The notes under the pieces are model-generated. The model did no database searches, had not been told where the DNA came from, and worked only from the letters and a program-made list of their open reading frames with translations. Source: Candidatus Pacearchaeota archaeon (GTDB lineage Archaea > Nanobdellota > Nanobdellia > Pacearchaeales > GW2011-AR1). From it: DNA of 59,069 bases. Location of the stretch: positions 1-59,069 of the forward strand of contig JACOYL010000012.1 of assembly GCA_016181895.1 (NCBI GenBank), written 5' to 3'. The position numbers and the translations under genes were made by a program. This document shows positions 15,701 to 24,157 of this stretch, piece after piece; positions within the stretch are counted from its first letter, which is position 1; every line of letters starts with the position of its first letter.

Positions 15701-16976
15701 CGAGTTTGCGCAATGCAAATTCAGTTTTGAGGCAAATGAACTTTCAGAAACAATTAACAGCAACGGAGAAATTGAAATCGGGGGAAATTTCGTTGGAAAT
15801 AATGAATGGAAAAAAGCACATGTTCTCACAATGCAAACCCCGACATTGGGAAGCCTTGACCCTTCGTTCAATTCAGAACAGCAAAACACAGCCGCGTATA
15901 TAAGATGTAAGGATTATTATAATAACCCCAACATAATTCCTCAAGGTTTGTACAAGGTAAAATTCTGTGTTGAAGCAAGACCAGACATAGAACCGCCGAT
16001 AATAAACAGCATAGAGCCTGCAACAAACTCTTATCTGCCTTTCGAAACAACTGAAAAAGAAATAGACATATGGTTGGATGAAAGAGGAAGCGGAAGTTGC
16101 AGATATAGCACTTCAATAGGAACAAGTTATGAAAATATGCTTGGTAATAGTGATGCAGACAATACTAGAGAGTGCACAACAATCGGCTTAAAAACAGCAA
16201 AGGGAATTTTATGCAACGGAATGACTCTAACAGGAATTGTTCCAGGAGAAAACAAATTCTATATAAGATGTTCCGATGATGAAACACCGCCAAATGCAAA
16301 TCAACAGGATTATGAATACAAATTATTTTCAACAGAAACGCAATTGTCAATTAACTCAATTTCATTAACAACGCACAACAGCTTCGGAGATAGAGATTAC
16401 AATTTGGATATCATCGGAACCACGGAAACAGAAGTAACGGGAGGGGGAGACGACTTCAATATTGATTTGAAAGCGATAACTTCGGGAGGAAGCGATGGAG
16501 GAAAAGCGATTTGCGGATATGAATTTACCGATAGCAGTGGATTTGTATTTTCAGATAATTTCTTTTCGGACATAACAGGCACGAAAACACACACACAAAA
16601 CGGTCTTGGACTTAATAGCGGGAATTGGAATGTTTTAGTGTCGTGCGAAGACAACGCCGGAAATGAAATAGAAAAATCAGGAACATTCAACCTGTCTGTG
16701 GATTCACAGCCTCCGATTGTTACAAGAGCGTTCAAGGAAGGAAACAAACTGACATTGTTCACAAACGAGGAAGCAAAATGTTCTTATGGAACCCAATTGA
16801 ATTATTGCTCGCAAGGAACAGTTGACTCTGGGGTTTCAATAACAACAGGCTTTGCAAAAGAGCATTCAACCTCTTGGATTCCGGGACAAACTTATTACAT
16901 CAAATGCAAGGACTTGTTCGACAAGGAAAATCAAGGATGCGCAAGAATAATTGTTCCCAATTTCGAGGTTGTTTGA
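12729..16976 (+). CDS. Giant Cys-rich multi-domain membrane protein (1415 residues)
   Basis: An N-terminal hydrophobic segment (SLIVIALMQIMIMLISI, about residues 10-27) is followed by a region starting YCCEK that has dozens of cysteines and many acidic loops. The middle (about 715-860) holds several glycine-rich membrane helices (PAAGAVVGAIIGARLGSFLA and neighbours). A C-PWQ-P-GG-C-C-CN Cys cluster follows, then Ig-like beta domains to the C-terminus (DSQPPIVTRAF, NEEAKC, YYIKCKD). The N-terminal half matches the 18189-19934 protein and the C-terminal half matches the 20593-23043 protein, so this is the fused version of that pair. It probably sits in the membrane with large disulfide-bonded ectodomains and works with the pilin-like proteins. 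Function unknown. Confidence 0.7.
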   Translation: MKKIKKETGISLIVIALMQIMIMLISISSESYAISQNNNFNNINIIENDFGKLINLGFDFLVGFLAIKQIASVSAQDDQIYCCEKRLDSYGGGLCTEVNNNTECDSSYRTNPSTCQPLLDGTGGTSFCRMGTCVFDNGLSCSDNSVQTFCEADGGEWIFDSSANVPECDRGACVFPDSAVFSTLRQCELEYLSRGLDTSDIDSRDDYDETQTILLSLALSSGENKGACVLSGGACRFETGAECENDGGTHFPGFLCTHPDLQGDENFGVNCFPTSTVSCLNGKDEIYFMDSCQQPGNIYNASMVKEPNEDFNMVDIDDGNDGDDDDYWAYVVSKTSSCELDLNDDNSLQTCGNCARTSSSVCSETTTGETHIQDGDFVCKDLRCEYADEVFNHGESFCVYTSAIGQQLINYKSYNGESDGNTSDVISTDAPGSEHWKLSCINGKIHPEPPDSFGRVQVCVPKIISQEITLPDGTNDTISFRTATLENNLASLCVSYNPLQEKVGDKMEDIQQSIDFCEQNPHCYWKEMFIDDNDDDKGNDDFKFKICVPRYPLGTSDYCPMATLSCPTVYVKGEDIEDVVLRSGLWDVYANEYCEKPIFAEKMNNLCVSFGDCGNYVNYIGEGTNDNIEIKRNKGDKSHNLNDNWPYEDGDDNWDFSNYIGFANETNFLPQAAVSGLTLGEETCPPGTPPDECAIDLGNVNVKIGGNLLTSNLKIANALGGIGALTFIGTKIFGDIALVQGVQNVILTIESRGSTQYFYYTQPTATTGPIIAPAAGAVVGAIIGARLGSFLAEQAGVVPGVANIYILSGAIAGGTAGYALVSGWIAGQWIAWGAYTGWGFVAAVAILIYLEWSGAGEIETRNIDFVCNPWQAPTGGDCERCNEDSLIPCTQYACENIGQLCKFVEDDTTTPFCISESSSDNVPPILTLGSYDDAAYEIDNAAENFSDLEIIIGERESDRRYPGPVVVSGESGNNVGCIQEDTEVILNLNTDEFAQCKFSFEANELSETINSNGEIEIGGNFVGNNEWKKAHVLTMQTPTLGSLDPSFNSEQQNTAAYIRCKDYYNNPNIIPQGLYKVKFCVEARPDIEPPIINSIEPATNSYLPFETTEKEIDIWLDERGSGSCRYSTSIGTSYENMLGNSDADNTRECTTIGLKTAKGILCNGMTLTGIVPGENKFYIRCSDDETPPNANQQDYEYKLFSTETQLSINSISLTTHNSFGDRDYNLDIIGTTETEVTGGGDDFNIDLKAITSGGSDGGKAICGYEFTDSSGFVFSDNFFSDITGTKTHTQNGLGLNSGNWNVLVSCEDNAGNEIEKSGTFNLSVDSQPPIVTRAFKEGNKLTLFTNEEAKCSYGTQLNYCSQGTVDSGVSITTGFAKEHSTSWIPGQTYYIKCKDLFDKENQGCARIIVPNFEVV

Positions 16977-17250
16977 CGCTCGCCTTCGGCTCGCTTTTTG
17001 GCTCGTTCTGTGAACTCGCTTATTGATATAAATATTAATGTATAAAATCCAATGTTAAATTACCGAACAAATTTGTTTGACAGTTAAATTGATTTCTTGG
17101 ATGATGTGAAATATACAAAAGAGTTTAATCATGAAAAAGTGGTGAAGGGATTTCGCCAATAAAAATATTAATGCGTATAATTTTTAACGCGTAGCGTAAT
17201 TGTTAATGAAAGTGAGTTTTATTGTTAATTTCAGTTTGCAGGGCGGGAAC
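16977..17250 (+). repeat. Dispersed intergenic repeat, copy 4
   Basis: Starts with CTCGCCTTCGGCTCGC just after the giant gene's stop, then TTATTGATATAAATATTAAT. The middle carries CAAATTTGTTTGACAGTTAA, shared almost exactly with copies near 32.88 and 37.34 kb, and further AATATTAATGCG motifs. It ends with the short G-run CAGGGCGGGAACAAATTAAT near 17239-17250. The G-run end lies upstream of the next gene's TATA box. Confidence 0.7.
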
Positions 17251-17315
17251 AAATTAATTCAAGTTTTTCTTTCAGAATAAGAAGATTTTTTAAACTAAAT
17301 TCCCTTAAAAATATT

Positions 17316-18101
17316 ATGAAAAAGGAGGAAAGGATTTTATCGGATAATCGCGGACAACTTACGATTTTCGTCATAGCCGCGATTGTCATTGTCGGAATCA
17401 TAGGGATGATTTATTTTTTCTTTCCGTCCGTTCTTGTGAATCTTGGAGTTGTTTCCGGAAACCCAAGTGCATTCATGCAAGATTGCATTGAAGAAGAAAT
17501 CCAAAATAATGTTGAAACAATTTCCCTTCAAGGAGGTTCTTTGGAGCCGGAAAATTTTATTTTATACAAAGACCAGAAAATAGAATATCTTTGCTACAAC
17601 GGCAATTATTACCTTCCCTGCGTGATGCAGCAGCCGTTGCTGAAGCAGCATATTGAAAGCGAAATCGAAAGGGGAATAAAAAATCAGGAAGATGTTTGCT
17701 TTGAAAACCTAAAGGACAGTTTTGAAAGGCGGGGTTTTGACATTTCGCTTTCAGAAGGAGAAACATTTGTAGAATTGCTTCCAAAAAAAATCTCGGTGAC
17801 ATTTGAAAAAGAAATTACATTAACCCAAGGAGATGAAAGCCAGAGGTTTGAAAAAATAAACGTCGTTTTGAACAACAATCTTTATGAATTGACGAGCATT
17901 GCGGATTCAATATTGAACTGGGAGGCAAGATACGGAGACTCTGAAACAACGCTGTACATGGGATATTATCATGACTTGAAAGTCGAGAAATTAAAGCAGA
18001 GCGACGGAAGCACGATTTACATTTTGACAGACAGAAACAAAGGAAATAAATTCCAGTTCGCATCAAGAAGCGTTGCATGGCCTCCGGGAGTTGACATTTA
18101 A
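17316..18101 (+). CDS. Prepilin-like surface protein 2 (NRG/QLTIF type)
   Basis: A 261-residue paralog of the 11432-12259 protein. Residues 9-36 read SDNRGQLTIFVIAAIVIVGI plus more hydrophobics, a class III prepilin signal with cleavage expected after Gly13. Shared landmarks in the globular part are ISLQGGS, YLCYNGNYYLPCV, VCFENLKDSFERRGFDI and VELLPKKI. A C-terminal FASRSVAWPPG matches FAIRSCFIPPG of the first copy. TATA-like TTTTTTAAAC lies about 25 bases before the ATG. It heads the second pilin-plus-giant unit, which supports the view that the pilin-like and Cys-rich proteins act together. Confidence 0.7.
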   Translation: MKKEERILSDNRGQLTIFVIAAIVIVGIIGMIYFFFPSVLVNLGVVSGNPSAFMQDCIEEEIQNNVETISLQGGSLEPENFILYKDQKIEYLCYNGNYYLPCVMQQPLLKQHIESEIERGIKNQEDVCFENLKDSFERRGFDISLSEGETFVELLPKKISVTFEKEITLTQGDESQRFEKINVVLNNNLYELTSIADSILNWEARYGDSETTLYMGYYHDLKVEKLKQSDGSTIYILTDRNKGNKFQFASRSVAWPPGVDI

Positions 18102-18188
18102 AATGGAAAATAAAAAAAGAATAATAAATATCCAATCTTCATCAATTAATTTTTATTGCAATAAAAACCATTTAAAATTATATAAAAA

Positions 18189-19934
18189 ATGAAAAACAAA
18201 AAAAAGTTAGCGGTTTTGGGAATTTTGATTTTGGGAATTTTCCTGGTAGTTATTATACAAAATAATTTGACAAGAGCCGTCGGAGAACCGACTTATTGCT
18301 GCGAGAAAACCAAAGCGGGAGCTTGGTGCCAAAATGTTCCTGACATTTCGCAATGCGACACTTCTGGAAATTTTAGATCTGTTCCCACTTCGTGCGAGGC
18401 AACAAGTTATTGCAAGTTGGGAACATGCGTGAACACTCAGGAAGGAGTTTGCATGGAGAACACGCCTCAAAGAGTTTGCGAACAGCCTGTTGGAGGAATT
18501 GCAGGAGGACTTTGGTTTTCTTCCAAAGTTGGAGAAATTCCGCAATGCCGATTGGGATGCTGCCTTATCGGAGAGCAGGCCGCATTTACAACGCAGACAA
18601 GATGCGAGCAGCTTTCTTCATTGTATGGATTGGAAATTAATTACAGGACAGACATTTCATCGGAAACTTCGTGCATTGCATCCGCTTTTCCAAAAACAAA
18701 AGGCGCTTGTGTTTTTGAGGAAGAATTCCAAAAAAGCTGTCGTTTTGTTACGAGAGAAGAATGCAACACTTTGCAAACACAAGAACAAAATGTTGAGTTC
18801 CACGAGGGATTTTTGTGTTCTTCCGAGGAATTGGGAACAATATGCGGACCGAGCGAGAAAACGACAATATTTGAAGGCAAGGATGAAATTTATTTTTTAG
18901 ACACCTGCGGAAATCAGGGAAATATTTATGATGCGAGCAGGCAGAATGACAGGCAGTATTGGGACAAGATAATAGGAAAGGCGGAAAGCTGCGGCTTTGG
19001 AAATCCAAATGGAAACGCCCAAAACCCCGCCTGCGGAAACTGCGATTATCTTTCAGGAAGCACGGGAGCGTTGTATGACCGATTAAAAGACGGAACAAAT
19101 GCACGCCCGATTTTTGGAGACTACGTTTGCAGAAATTTGAATTGCAGATTTGAAGCCGACTTGAACAACGACGGGGACACGAGCGATGATTTGGAAAATG
19201 AACAATTTCAGCATGGGGAAAGCTGGTGCGCGCAGTCTGCAGGAGTTTCGCAAATAATTTCAGAAGACGGTTTCATTTCGGGAACGCCAAACTCATCAAA
19301 AGAAAACATTCCCGGAAGCAGGTATTTCAGAATGGTTTGCTACAACGGCGATGTTACCATAGAACCTTGCGCGGATTTCCGGCAGGAAATTTGCATTCAA
19401 TCAGAAATTGAAACAAACTCGGGAATTTTCAGGAATTCAGCGTGCCGTGTAAACAAATGGCAGGATTGCATAGCACAGGAAAGACAGGAAGACTGCGAGA
19501 ATTTCGAGCAAAGGGATTGCAAATGGATTGAGGGATATTCAATTTTGAAAGATGAGAAAGGAAAGGAAAAAGAATTGCAAAACAACGAGAGCGAAAACGT
19601 GAAAGCTTCGTGCGTTCCAAAATATTCTCCGGGATTTAATTTCTGGGATGAAACAGGGGATGCAAACGCGCTTTGCGTGCAGGCAAGCAAGACTTGCACT
19701 GTAAAAGTCAACAAGAATATTGCCGGAGTCATACAAGGCAGGAGCATTTCCGATATTTGCGATGATAATCAATTAAAACAAGATGTTGAAGGATGCAATT
19801 GCTTGAAAGATTCATGGCTTGGAGAAGCGAACAATTTGTGCATTCAATTCGGAGACTGCGGAGTTTCAAAAAATTACATGGGCGACGAGGGTTTCAACGA
19901 ACTTGATGATTTGTTCAACAGGGAAAAGGAATAA
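18189..19934 (+). CDS. Large Cys-rich surface protein, homologous to N-terminal half of the 1415-residue protein
   Basis: A 581-residue protein. Residues 5-25 form a signal or anchor helix (KKLAVLGILILGIFLVVII). The rest is a cysteine-dense ectodomain: YCCEK near residue 36, CKLGTC, CRLGCC, GKDEIYFLDTCGNQGNIYDAS and QHGESWC. The last two also occur, with small changes, in the giant protein (GKDEIYFMDSCQQPGNIYNAS, NHGESFC). It stops after NLCIQFGDCGVSKNYMGDEG, equivalent to the NLCVSFGDCGNYVNYIGEG point where the giant protein continues into its membrane domain. It therefore looks like one half of a split gene. No membrane helix is present after the N-terminus. Confidence 0.7.
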   Translation: MKNKKKLAVLGILILGIFLVVIIQNNLTRAVGEPTYCCEKTKAGAWCQNVPDISQCDTSGNFRSVPTSCEATSYCKLGTCVNTQEGVCMENTPQRVCEQPVGGIAGGLWFSSKVGEIPQCRLGCCLIGEQAAFTTQTRCEQLSSLYGLEINYRTDISSETSCIASAFPKTKGACVFEEEFQKSCRFVTREECNTLQTQEQNVEFHEGFLCSSEELGTICGPSEKTTIFEGKDEIYFLDTCGNQGNIYDASRQNDRQYWDKIIGKAESCGFGNPNGNAQNPACGNCDYLSGSTGALYDRLKDGTNARPIFGDYVCRNLNCRFEADLNNDGDTSDDLENEQFQHGESWCAQSAGVSQIISEDGFISGTPNSSKENIPGSRYFRMVCYNGDVTIEPCADFRQEICIQSEIETNSGIFRNSACRVNKWQDCIAQERQEDCENFEQRDCKWIEGYSILKDEKGKEKELQNNESENVKASCVPKYSPGFNFWDETGDANALCVQASKTCTVKVNKNIAGVIQGRSISDICDDNQLKQDVEGCNCLKDSWLGEANNLCIQFGDCGVSKNYMGDEGFNELDDLFNREKE

Positions 19935-19961
19935 GATGAAAAATAAAATTAAATTTGAGAA

Positions 19962-19985
19962 GATTTAAATAATATCAATTGATAT
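19962..19985 (+). promoter_or_regulatory. TATA box plus palindromic operator of the wHTH/RelE-like module
   Basis: TATA-like GATTTAAATA (19962-19971) is followed at once by the perfect 14-base palindrome ATATCAATTGATAT (19972-19985), and the ATG follows 8 bases later. This layout, with the operator overlapping the transcription start, suits autorepression by the winged-helix product. Confidence 0.55.
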
Positions 19986-19992
19986 CACCAAA

Positions 19993-20283
19993 ATGGAAAG
20001 TGCTTACAAAAAGAAAAACGAAATAGCAAGGTCGCCAACACTTCAAACTGTGCTAATGGTTGAAAAATTTATTGATGAAAACAGCGGAGAATATACTAAG
20101 ACACAAATATTCCAAAATTTGCCAAAAAAAGTGATGTGGCAGACATTTCAAGTAATAATGGAATATCTTGAAAACATTAACAAAATTGCTTATGATAGAA
20201 AAGGGTATGTTGTTTATATCTGGAATCCAAAGTTTGCGGCTAAATACAAAAATAGGGATGATTTAACATGGAAGGGGAAATAA
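19993..20283 (+). CDS. Winged-helix protein, probable antitoxin/autorepressor of a RelE-like module
   Basis: A 96-residue protein. LQTVLMVEKFIDENSG, then TKTQIFQNLPKKVMWQTF (recognition-helix region) and VIMEYLENINKIAYDRKGYV give a helix-turn-helix plus a beta wing ending VVYIWNP. It overlaps the RelE-like gene by 16 bases in another frame, the usual arrangement of a toxin-antitoxin pair. The promoter palindrome directly upstream suggests autorepression. The module sits between two halves of what is one gene elsewhere in this locus. Its codons are more AT-rich than those of the flanking genes. Confidence 0.65.
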   Translation: MESAYKKKNEIARSPTLQTVLMVEKFIDENSGEYTKTQIFQNLPKKVMWQTFQVIMEYLENINKIAYDRKGYVVYIWNPKFAAKYKNRDDLTWKGK

Positions 20284-20591
20284 AATTTGCAAATGAAAAA
20301 TTGAAAGAAGCATTTGAAAATCTCAAAGAAATTGACAAAGATCTTTATGAACAAATAGATAAAGCAACAGAAGAAATTAGAAAAAATGTTTTCTGCGGAA
20401 GAAATGTGAAAAAAGAATTAATTCCAAAATCATTAATTCAAAAGTATGGTATCAACAACTTATGGATTTATAATTTAAGAAGCGGATGGAGATTGTTATA
20501 TTCAGTAACTTCCCAAAACAAAATAGAGATTATAGCAATTGTTTTAGACTGGATGAATCATAAAGATTACGAGAGGTTATTTAAATTTTAA
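20268..20591 (+). CDS. RelE/ParE-superfamily toxin-like protein
   Basis: A 107-residue protein. The N-terminal helices (FENLKEIDKDLYEQIDKA) are followed by a beta sheet with LIPKSLIQKYGINNLWIYNL, RSGWRLLYSV and IEIIAIVLDWMNHKDYERLF. The RxGWRLLY strand and the IxAIVLDWxxHKDYxRxF end are typical of archaeal RelE-like toxins, which cleave mRNA on the ribosome or inhibit it. A C-terminal Lys/His/Tyr set (HKDYERLF) is present. The 816-residue gene begins one base after its stop, so the module has become part of the surface-protein transcription unit. Confidence 0.7.
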   Translation: MEGEIKFANEKLKEAFENLKEIDKDLYEQIDKATEEIRKNVFCGRNVKKELIPKSLIQKYGINNLWIYNLRSGWRLLYSVTSQNKIEIIAIVLDWMNHKDYERLFKF

Positions 20592-20592
20592 G

Positions 20593-23043
20593 ATGAAAAA
20601 TAAATATTTCCCGACGAGAAAAGACATTGCATTCTCGCAGATTTTTCTGCTTGTGATTTCGATTGTTGCTTTTACTTGGGCGATTGGCTCGGAAGTTGGA
20701 GTGGTGAGTGGGGAAATTATAATTCCAAAAGATGTGACAATAAATAAAGTATACCAAGACTCTAAAATATTACAAGAAAAATTTCCGAATATACAAACCC
20801 TTAGAGATTTTTTATATGCTAATTACGAAGGAAAAATTGGATGTACTTTAGGAGAAGATATTTGTGTAACAGAAGATTATAGATTTTCAGAGAGTTTTTT
20901 TGATGTCGCATTAAAAATACAACAAAAAAAAGGTGCACCCCTTACAGCACCAAAACCTGCGCCAAAAAAAGGTGCGTATCAATTAACTTGTAGTGATGGT
21001 TATAAGGTTAGTGATAATGGAAGAAATTGTCTAAAAATAATTGAAACCAAAGATCCTGTAAATGGTGCTTGTGAAGAAGGATTTATTCCAAATTCAGATA
21101 AAACAAAATGTGTAAAATTAGAAGCCCCGCCACAAGGAGCAGGACCTGCTGGAGAAGAACCCCAATTAAAACCAGGAGATTCTGGATTTTGTGATCTAAA
21201 AGATGATGCTGGTAAATTAATTAATGCAAAGGACGTAACTTGCGCTTCAGCTCTTGGCATCCTCGGAGAAAGTGCTTTATTTGCAGCAGGAATTTATGGG
21301 GTTGTAACTTTATTTGGACCAATTTTTGGACTTGATGATGAACAAACAAAAGCAATTTCAGAAGCAGGTGCTTTAGGTGTTTTGGTTGGGAATTCAGTTT
21401 CGGGATTTGGTGCAAAGTATCAATGGGGTTGGGCTTCAACAGAATATGGTGGAGTTTCCGGCGCAACTTATGCAGGGCTTTTAGCCGCTGGAGCATACTT
21501 CCTCGCAAATTACAGAGATGAAGATTCAAAGAAAGTGCAGTTTTCCTGCGTTCCATGGCAAGCCGGTTTGGGAGGAGACAACTGCGAAGTTTGCAATCAA
21601 GGATTTTTGCCGTGCAGCGAATACCAGTGCAAATCCTTAGGACAAAGTTGTGAACTTGTCAATCCGGGAACAACAGATGAGAAATGCGTTTGGGTTAACA
21701 GAAATGATGTAACATCTCCAATCATAGAAGCATGGATTGGAGGTTTGTTGAACGCGGATTACAGATACAATCCTGATGCAGCGATTCTTCCTCCGGACAG
21801 AGGAGTAAAAGTTGAATATCTGAAATCAACACTTGGAGACAACTGCATTCCAGCATTCACTCCTTTGAGAATTGGAATCAGTTCAAACGAGCCGGCAAAA
21901 TGCAAAATCGACGGATTGAGAAAAAATGATTTCGAAACAATGGATGTCTTAATGAGCGGCGGGCTTTTGCAATACAATCATACATTCTCTTTGTCTCTTC
22001 CAGGAAGCGACAATTTGAATTCAGCGGGAATCGAAGTGCAAAACGACGGAAACTATGATTTGTTTGTAAGATGCGAGGACGCAAACGGAAATGCAAACGA
22101 GGGAACATTTGTTTTCAAATATTGTGTTGACAAAGGCCCTGATGTAACCCCTCCTTTGATAGTTGCGACAAGCATTCCAAACAACGCGCCTGTTGCCTAC
22201 AACCAAACCTCTTTGAATTTGGAAGTTTATGTGAACGAGCCAAGCGAATGCAAGTGGAGCCACAACAATCGGGAATATGATTCAATGGAAGTTCAGATGA
22301 GTTGCGACACGTTCATAAGAGACAACAACGCCCAAGGGCTTTACACATGCCGAACAACTTTGGAAGGAATAAAAGACAGGTTTGTAAACAAATTTTTCTT
22401 CAGATGCAAGGACAAGCCGCAAGCCCAGGAAAACGAGAGAAATGTAAATCAGGAATCTTTTGAATACAAGGTAATAGGAACCCAAGCTCTTGTCATTGAT
22501 TACGCTCTTCCAAACGACACGATAAGGGATTCCACAAGCGTTGTCAAAGTCACGTTCGAGACAAAAACATCCGCGGGATTTGACGAGGGAAAGGCAGAAT
22601 GTTTCTTTAGTGATACTGGAGACGATGATGATTTTACAACAAGGTTCCTTGAATCAAATTCGCATTTGCACAAGCAGGAATTATTCCTTCCTTCGGGAAG
22701 CTATGTTTACTACATAAGGTGCATTGATTTGGGAGGAAATCGGGATGATGAAACAATAACATTCAGCGTTGAGTCTGATGATCAAGCCCCGATTGTCGTA
22801 AGAGCGTATCATGAAGAACAGTATTTGAAACTGATAACAAACGAGGAAGCAAAATGCGTTTACGATGTAGTCGATTGTTCCTATCCTTTTGATTCAGGAA
22901 TTCCAATAACAGAAATAGACGGAACAAATCATTTTACAGACTGGAACATAAATAAAAATCTTTATATAAAATGCCAGGACGCATATGGAAACCAGCCGTT
23001 GCCAAACCAGTGCAGCATAATCGTGAAGAGCAGTGATTTCTAA
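20593..23043 (+). CDS. Large Cys-rich membrane protein, homologous to C-terminal half of the 1415-residue protein
   Basis: An 816-residue protein. An N-terminal membrane helix (FSQIFLLVISIVAFTWAIG) and a unique region with two short Cys loops come first. Glycine-rich membrane helices near residues 215-310 follow (ESALFAAGIYGVVTLFGPIF, TYAGLLAAGAYFLA). The Cys cluster FSCVPWQAGLGG-NCEVCNQG matches FVCNPWQAPTGG of the giant protein. Ig-like domains then run to the end (DDQAPIVVRAYH, TNEEAKC, LYIKCQDAYGNQ). With the 18189-19934 protein it makes up the equivalent of the fused giant protein. It starts one base after the RelE-like stop codon, with no separate promoter seen. Confidence 0.7.
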   Translation: MKNKYFPTRKDIAFSQIFLLVISIVAFTWAIGSEVGVVSGEIIIPKDVTINKVYQDSKILQEKFPNIQTLRDFLYANYEGKIGCTLGEDICVTEDYRFSESFFDVALKIQQKKGAPLTAPKPAPKKGAYQLTCSDGYKVSDNGRNCLKIIETKDPVNGACEEGFIPNSDKTKCVKLEAPPQGAGPAGEEPQLKPGDSGFCDLKDDAGKLINAKDVTCASALGILGESALFAAGIYGVVTLFGPIFGLDDEQTKAISEAGALGVLVGNSVSGFGAKYQWGWASTEYGGVSGATYAGLLAAGAYFLANYRDEDSKKVQFSCVPWQAGLGGDNCEVCNQGFLPCSEYQCKSLGQSCELVNPGTTDEKCVWVNRNDVTSPIIEAWIGGLLNADYRYNPDAAILPPDRGVKVEYLKSTLGDNCIPAFTPLRIGISSNEPAKCKIDGLRKNDFETMDVLMSGGLLQYNHTFSLSLPGSDNLNSAGIEVQNDGNYDLFVRCEDANGNANEGTFVFKYCVDKGPDVTPPLIVATSIPNNAPVAYNQTSLNLEVYVNEPSECKWSHNNREYDSMEVQMSCDTFIRDNNAQGLYTCRTTLEGIKDRFVNKFFFRCKDKPQAQENERNVNQESFEYKVIGTQALVIDYALPNDTIRDSTSVVKVTFETKTSAGFDEGKAECFFSDTGDDDDFTTRFLESNSHLHKQELFLPSGSYVYYIRCIDLGGNRDDETITFSVESDDQAPIVVRAYHEEQYLKLITNEEAKCVYDVVDCSYPFDSGIPITEIDGTNHFTDWNINKNLYIKCQDAYGNQPLPNQCSIIVKSSDF

Positions 23044-23420
23044 ACCTTTGGCTCATTGCTCTGCAATTCGCATTTTGAAATAAATGATAATATAAAAATA
23101 ATTTGCAGTCAATTTAATGGTTGATAAAATTTGTTTGGAAGTTAAAATGGATTGATTGGGTGAGCGGGAAATCGACGGGATGAAATTAAAAGATTAATAT
23201 GCAGAGAATTTATCATAAGGTGAATATGCCGGTGGGATGAGAAAAGTTTTATAGAGAAATTAACATGCTCAAATCCGACTTTATTGAATTCGACAAAAGT
23301 TTTTCGCTGATGAAAATTGTTAATCCAATATCAAACTAAACGCGTGGTGTAACTATTGAACAAATTTAGAAAATTCTTTGTTATTAAAACTTGGATTGTT
23401 TTGCGGGGCGGGTGGGCGGG
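23044..23420 (+). repeat. Dispersed intergenic repeat, copy 5, ending in a canonical G-quadruplex motif
   Basis: The gap starts with TTGGCTCATTGCTCTGC. AAATTTGTTTGGAAGTTAAA near 23127 and GATTAATATGCAGAGAAT follow. A second left-type block (CTCAAATCCGACTTTATTG) near 23270 suggests two fused copies. The right end is GGGGCGGGTGGGCGGG at 23405-23420: four G-runs with one-base loops. A TATA box (ATTTATAAG) lies a few bases later and serves the next gene. Confidence 0.75.
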
Positions 23421-23453
23421 AAAATTTATAAGTTGATTTTGTTTTGATAAATA

Positions 23454-23951
23454 ATGAGCAAAAGAGGCGTTGTCAATCTGTCATTCGGGATGATTTTTTC
23501 CATAGTCATGATAATAATTTTTCTCACATTTGCTTTTTATGCGATACAAAAATTCCTTAGCATTCAAAACACGGCGCAAGCCGGAAAATTCGTGAATGAT
23601 CTGCAAAACGACATTGACAGAATGTGGAAATCCTCACAAGGAGAACAGGAACAGGAATACACAATCCAAGGAAAAGTAAGATACATTTGTTTTGTAGATT
23701 ATGAATTCTCTAAAAGAGGAGAAAAAGAAAATTTTTATGACGAATTGAATCAAGTTTATTACGGAGAGGAAAATCTGTTTTTTTATCCTGTTGGCTCGGG
23801 AGAAGGATTTGATTCCGCGGCTTTAAGGCATGTTGACATTGAAAAAACAACAGAAATTGACAATCCGTTGTGTTTTGAAAACATAAATGGAAAAATTTCA
23901 TTCACGATAAAAAAAGATTTCAACGAGGCATTGGTGACGATTTCGGAGTAA
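23454..23951 (+). CDS. Prepilin-like surface protein 3 (SKRG/VVNL type)
   Basis: A 165-residue protein starting MSKRGVVNLSFGMIFSIVMI and continuing hydrophobic to residue 32. The short basic leader, Gly5 at the expected cleavage point and long helix fit an archaeal prepilin, although Val replaces the more usual Gln at +1. The rest is a small mixed domain with QAGKFVNDLQNDIDRMWKSS, a helix typical after the pilin stem. Two cysteines (RYICFVDYEF, NPLCFENING) are spaced to form one disulfide. The TATA box is about 25 bases upstream. It is the first gene of the downstream run 23454-26488, likely one operon. Confidence 0.65.
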   Translation: MSKRGVVNLSFGMIFSIVMIIIFLTFAFYAIQKFLSIQNTAQAGKFVNDLQNDIDRMWKSSQGEQEQEYTIQGKVRYICFVDYEFSKRGEKENFYDELNQVYYGEENLFFYPVGSGEGFDSAALRHVDIEKTTEIDNPLCFENINGKISFTIKKDFNEALVTISE

Positions 23952-23956
23952 GATAA

Positions 23957-24157
23957 ATGAGGGGAAAAATTAAAAATCTGTTTAACGATAACATCGATAT
24001 TTTATTTGAGATAGGATTAATTTTGATTGCAACAGCATTATTTTTGGTATTTGATAAAAAGTTTAGTTTTGGGGTTTGGTATTCCATAATCTTAATTGTT
24101 TTAATATTGATAATTTTAGTCTTTGCCGTTAAATATCTCAGGGAAAACAAAAAATGA
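23957..24157 (+). CDS. Small two-helix membrane protein (66 residues)
   Basis: Two membrane helices (about residues 16-32, EIGLILIATALFLVF, and 40-60, WYSIILIVLILIILVFAVKY) joined by a short Lys/Phe loop, with basic ends. It begins five bases after the previous gene and overlaps the next by four (ATGA), so it is clearly in the operon. A small membrane partner or platform accessory for the pilin-like proteins is plausible, but no family is recognised. Confidence 0.65.
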   Translation: MRGKIKNLFNDNIDILFEIGLILIATALFLVFDKKFSFGVWYSIILIVLILIILVFAVKYLRENKK

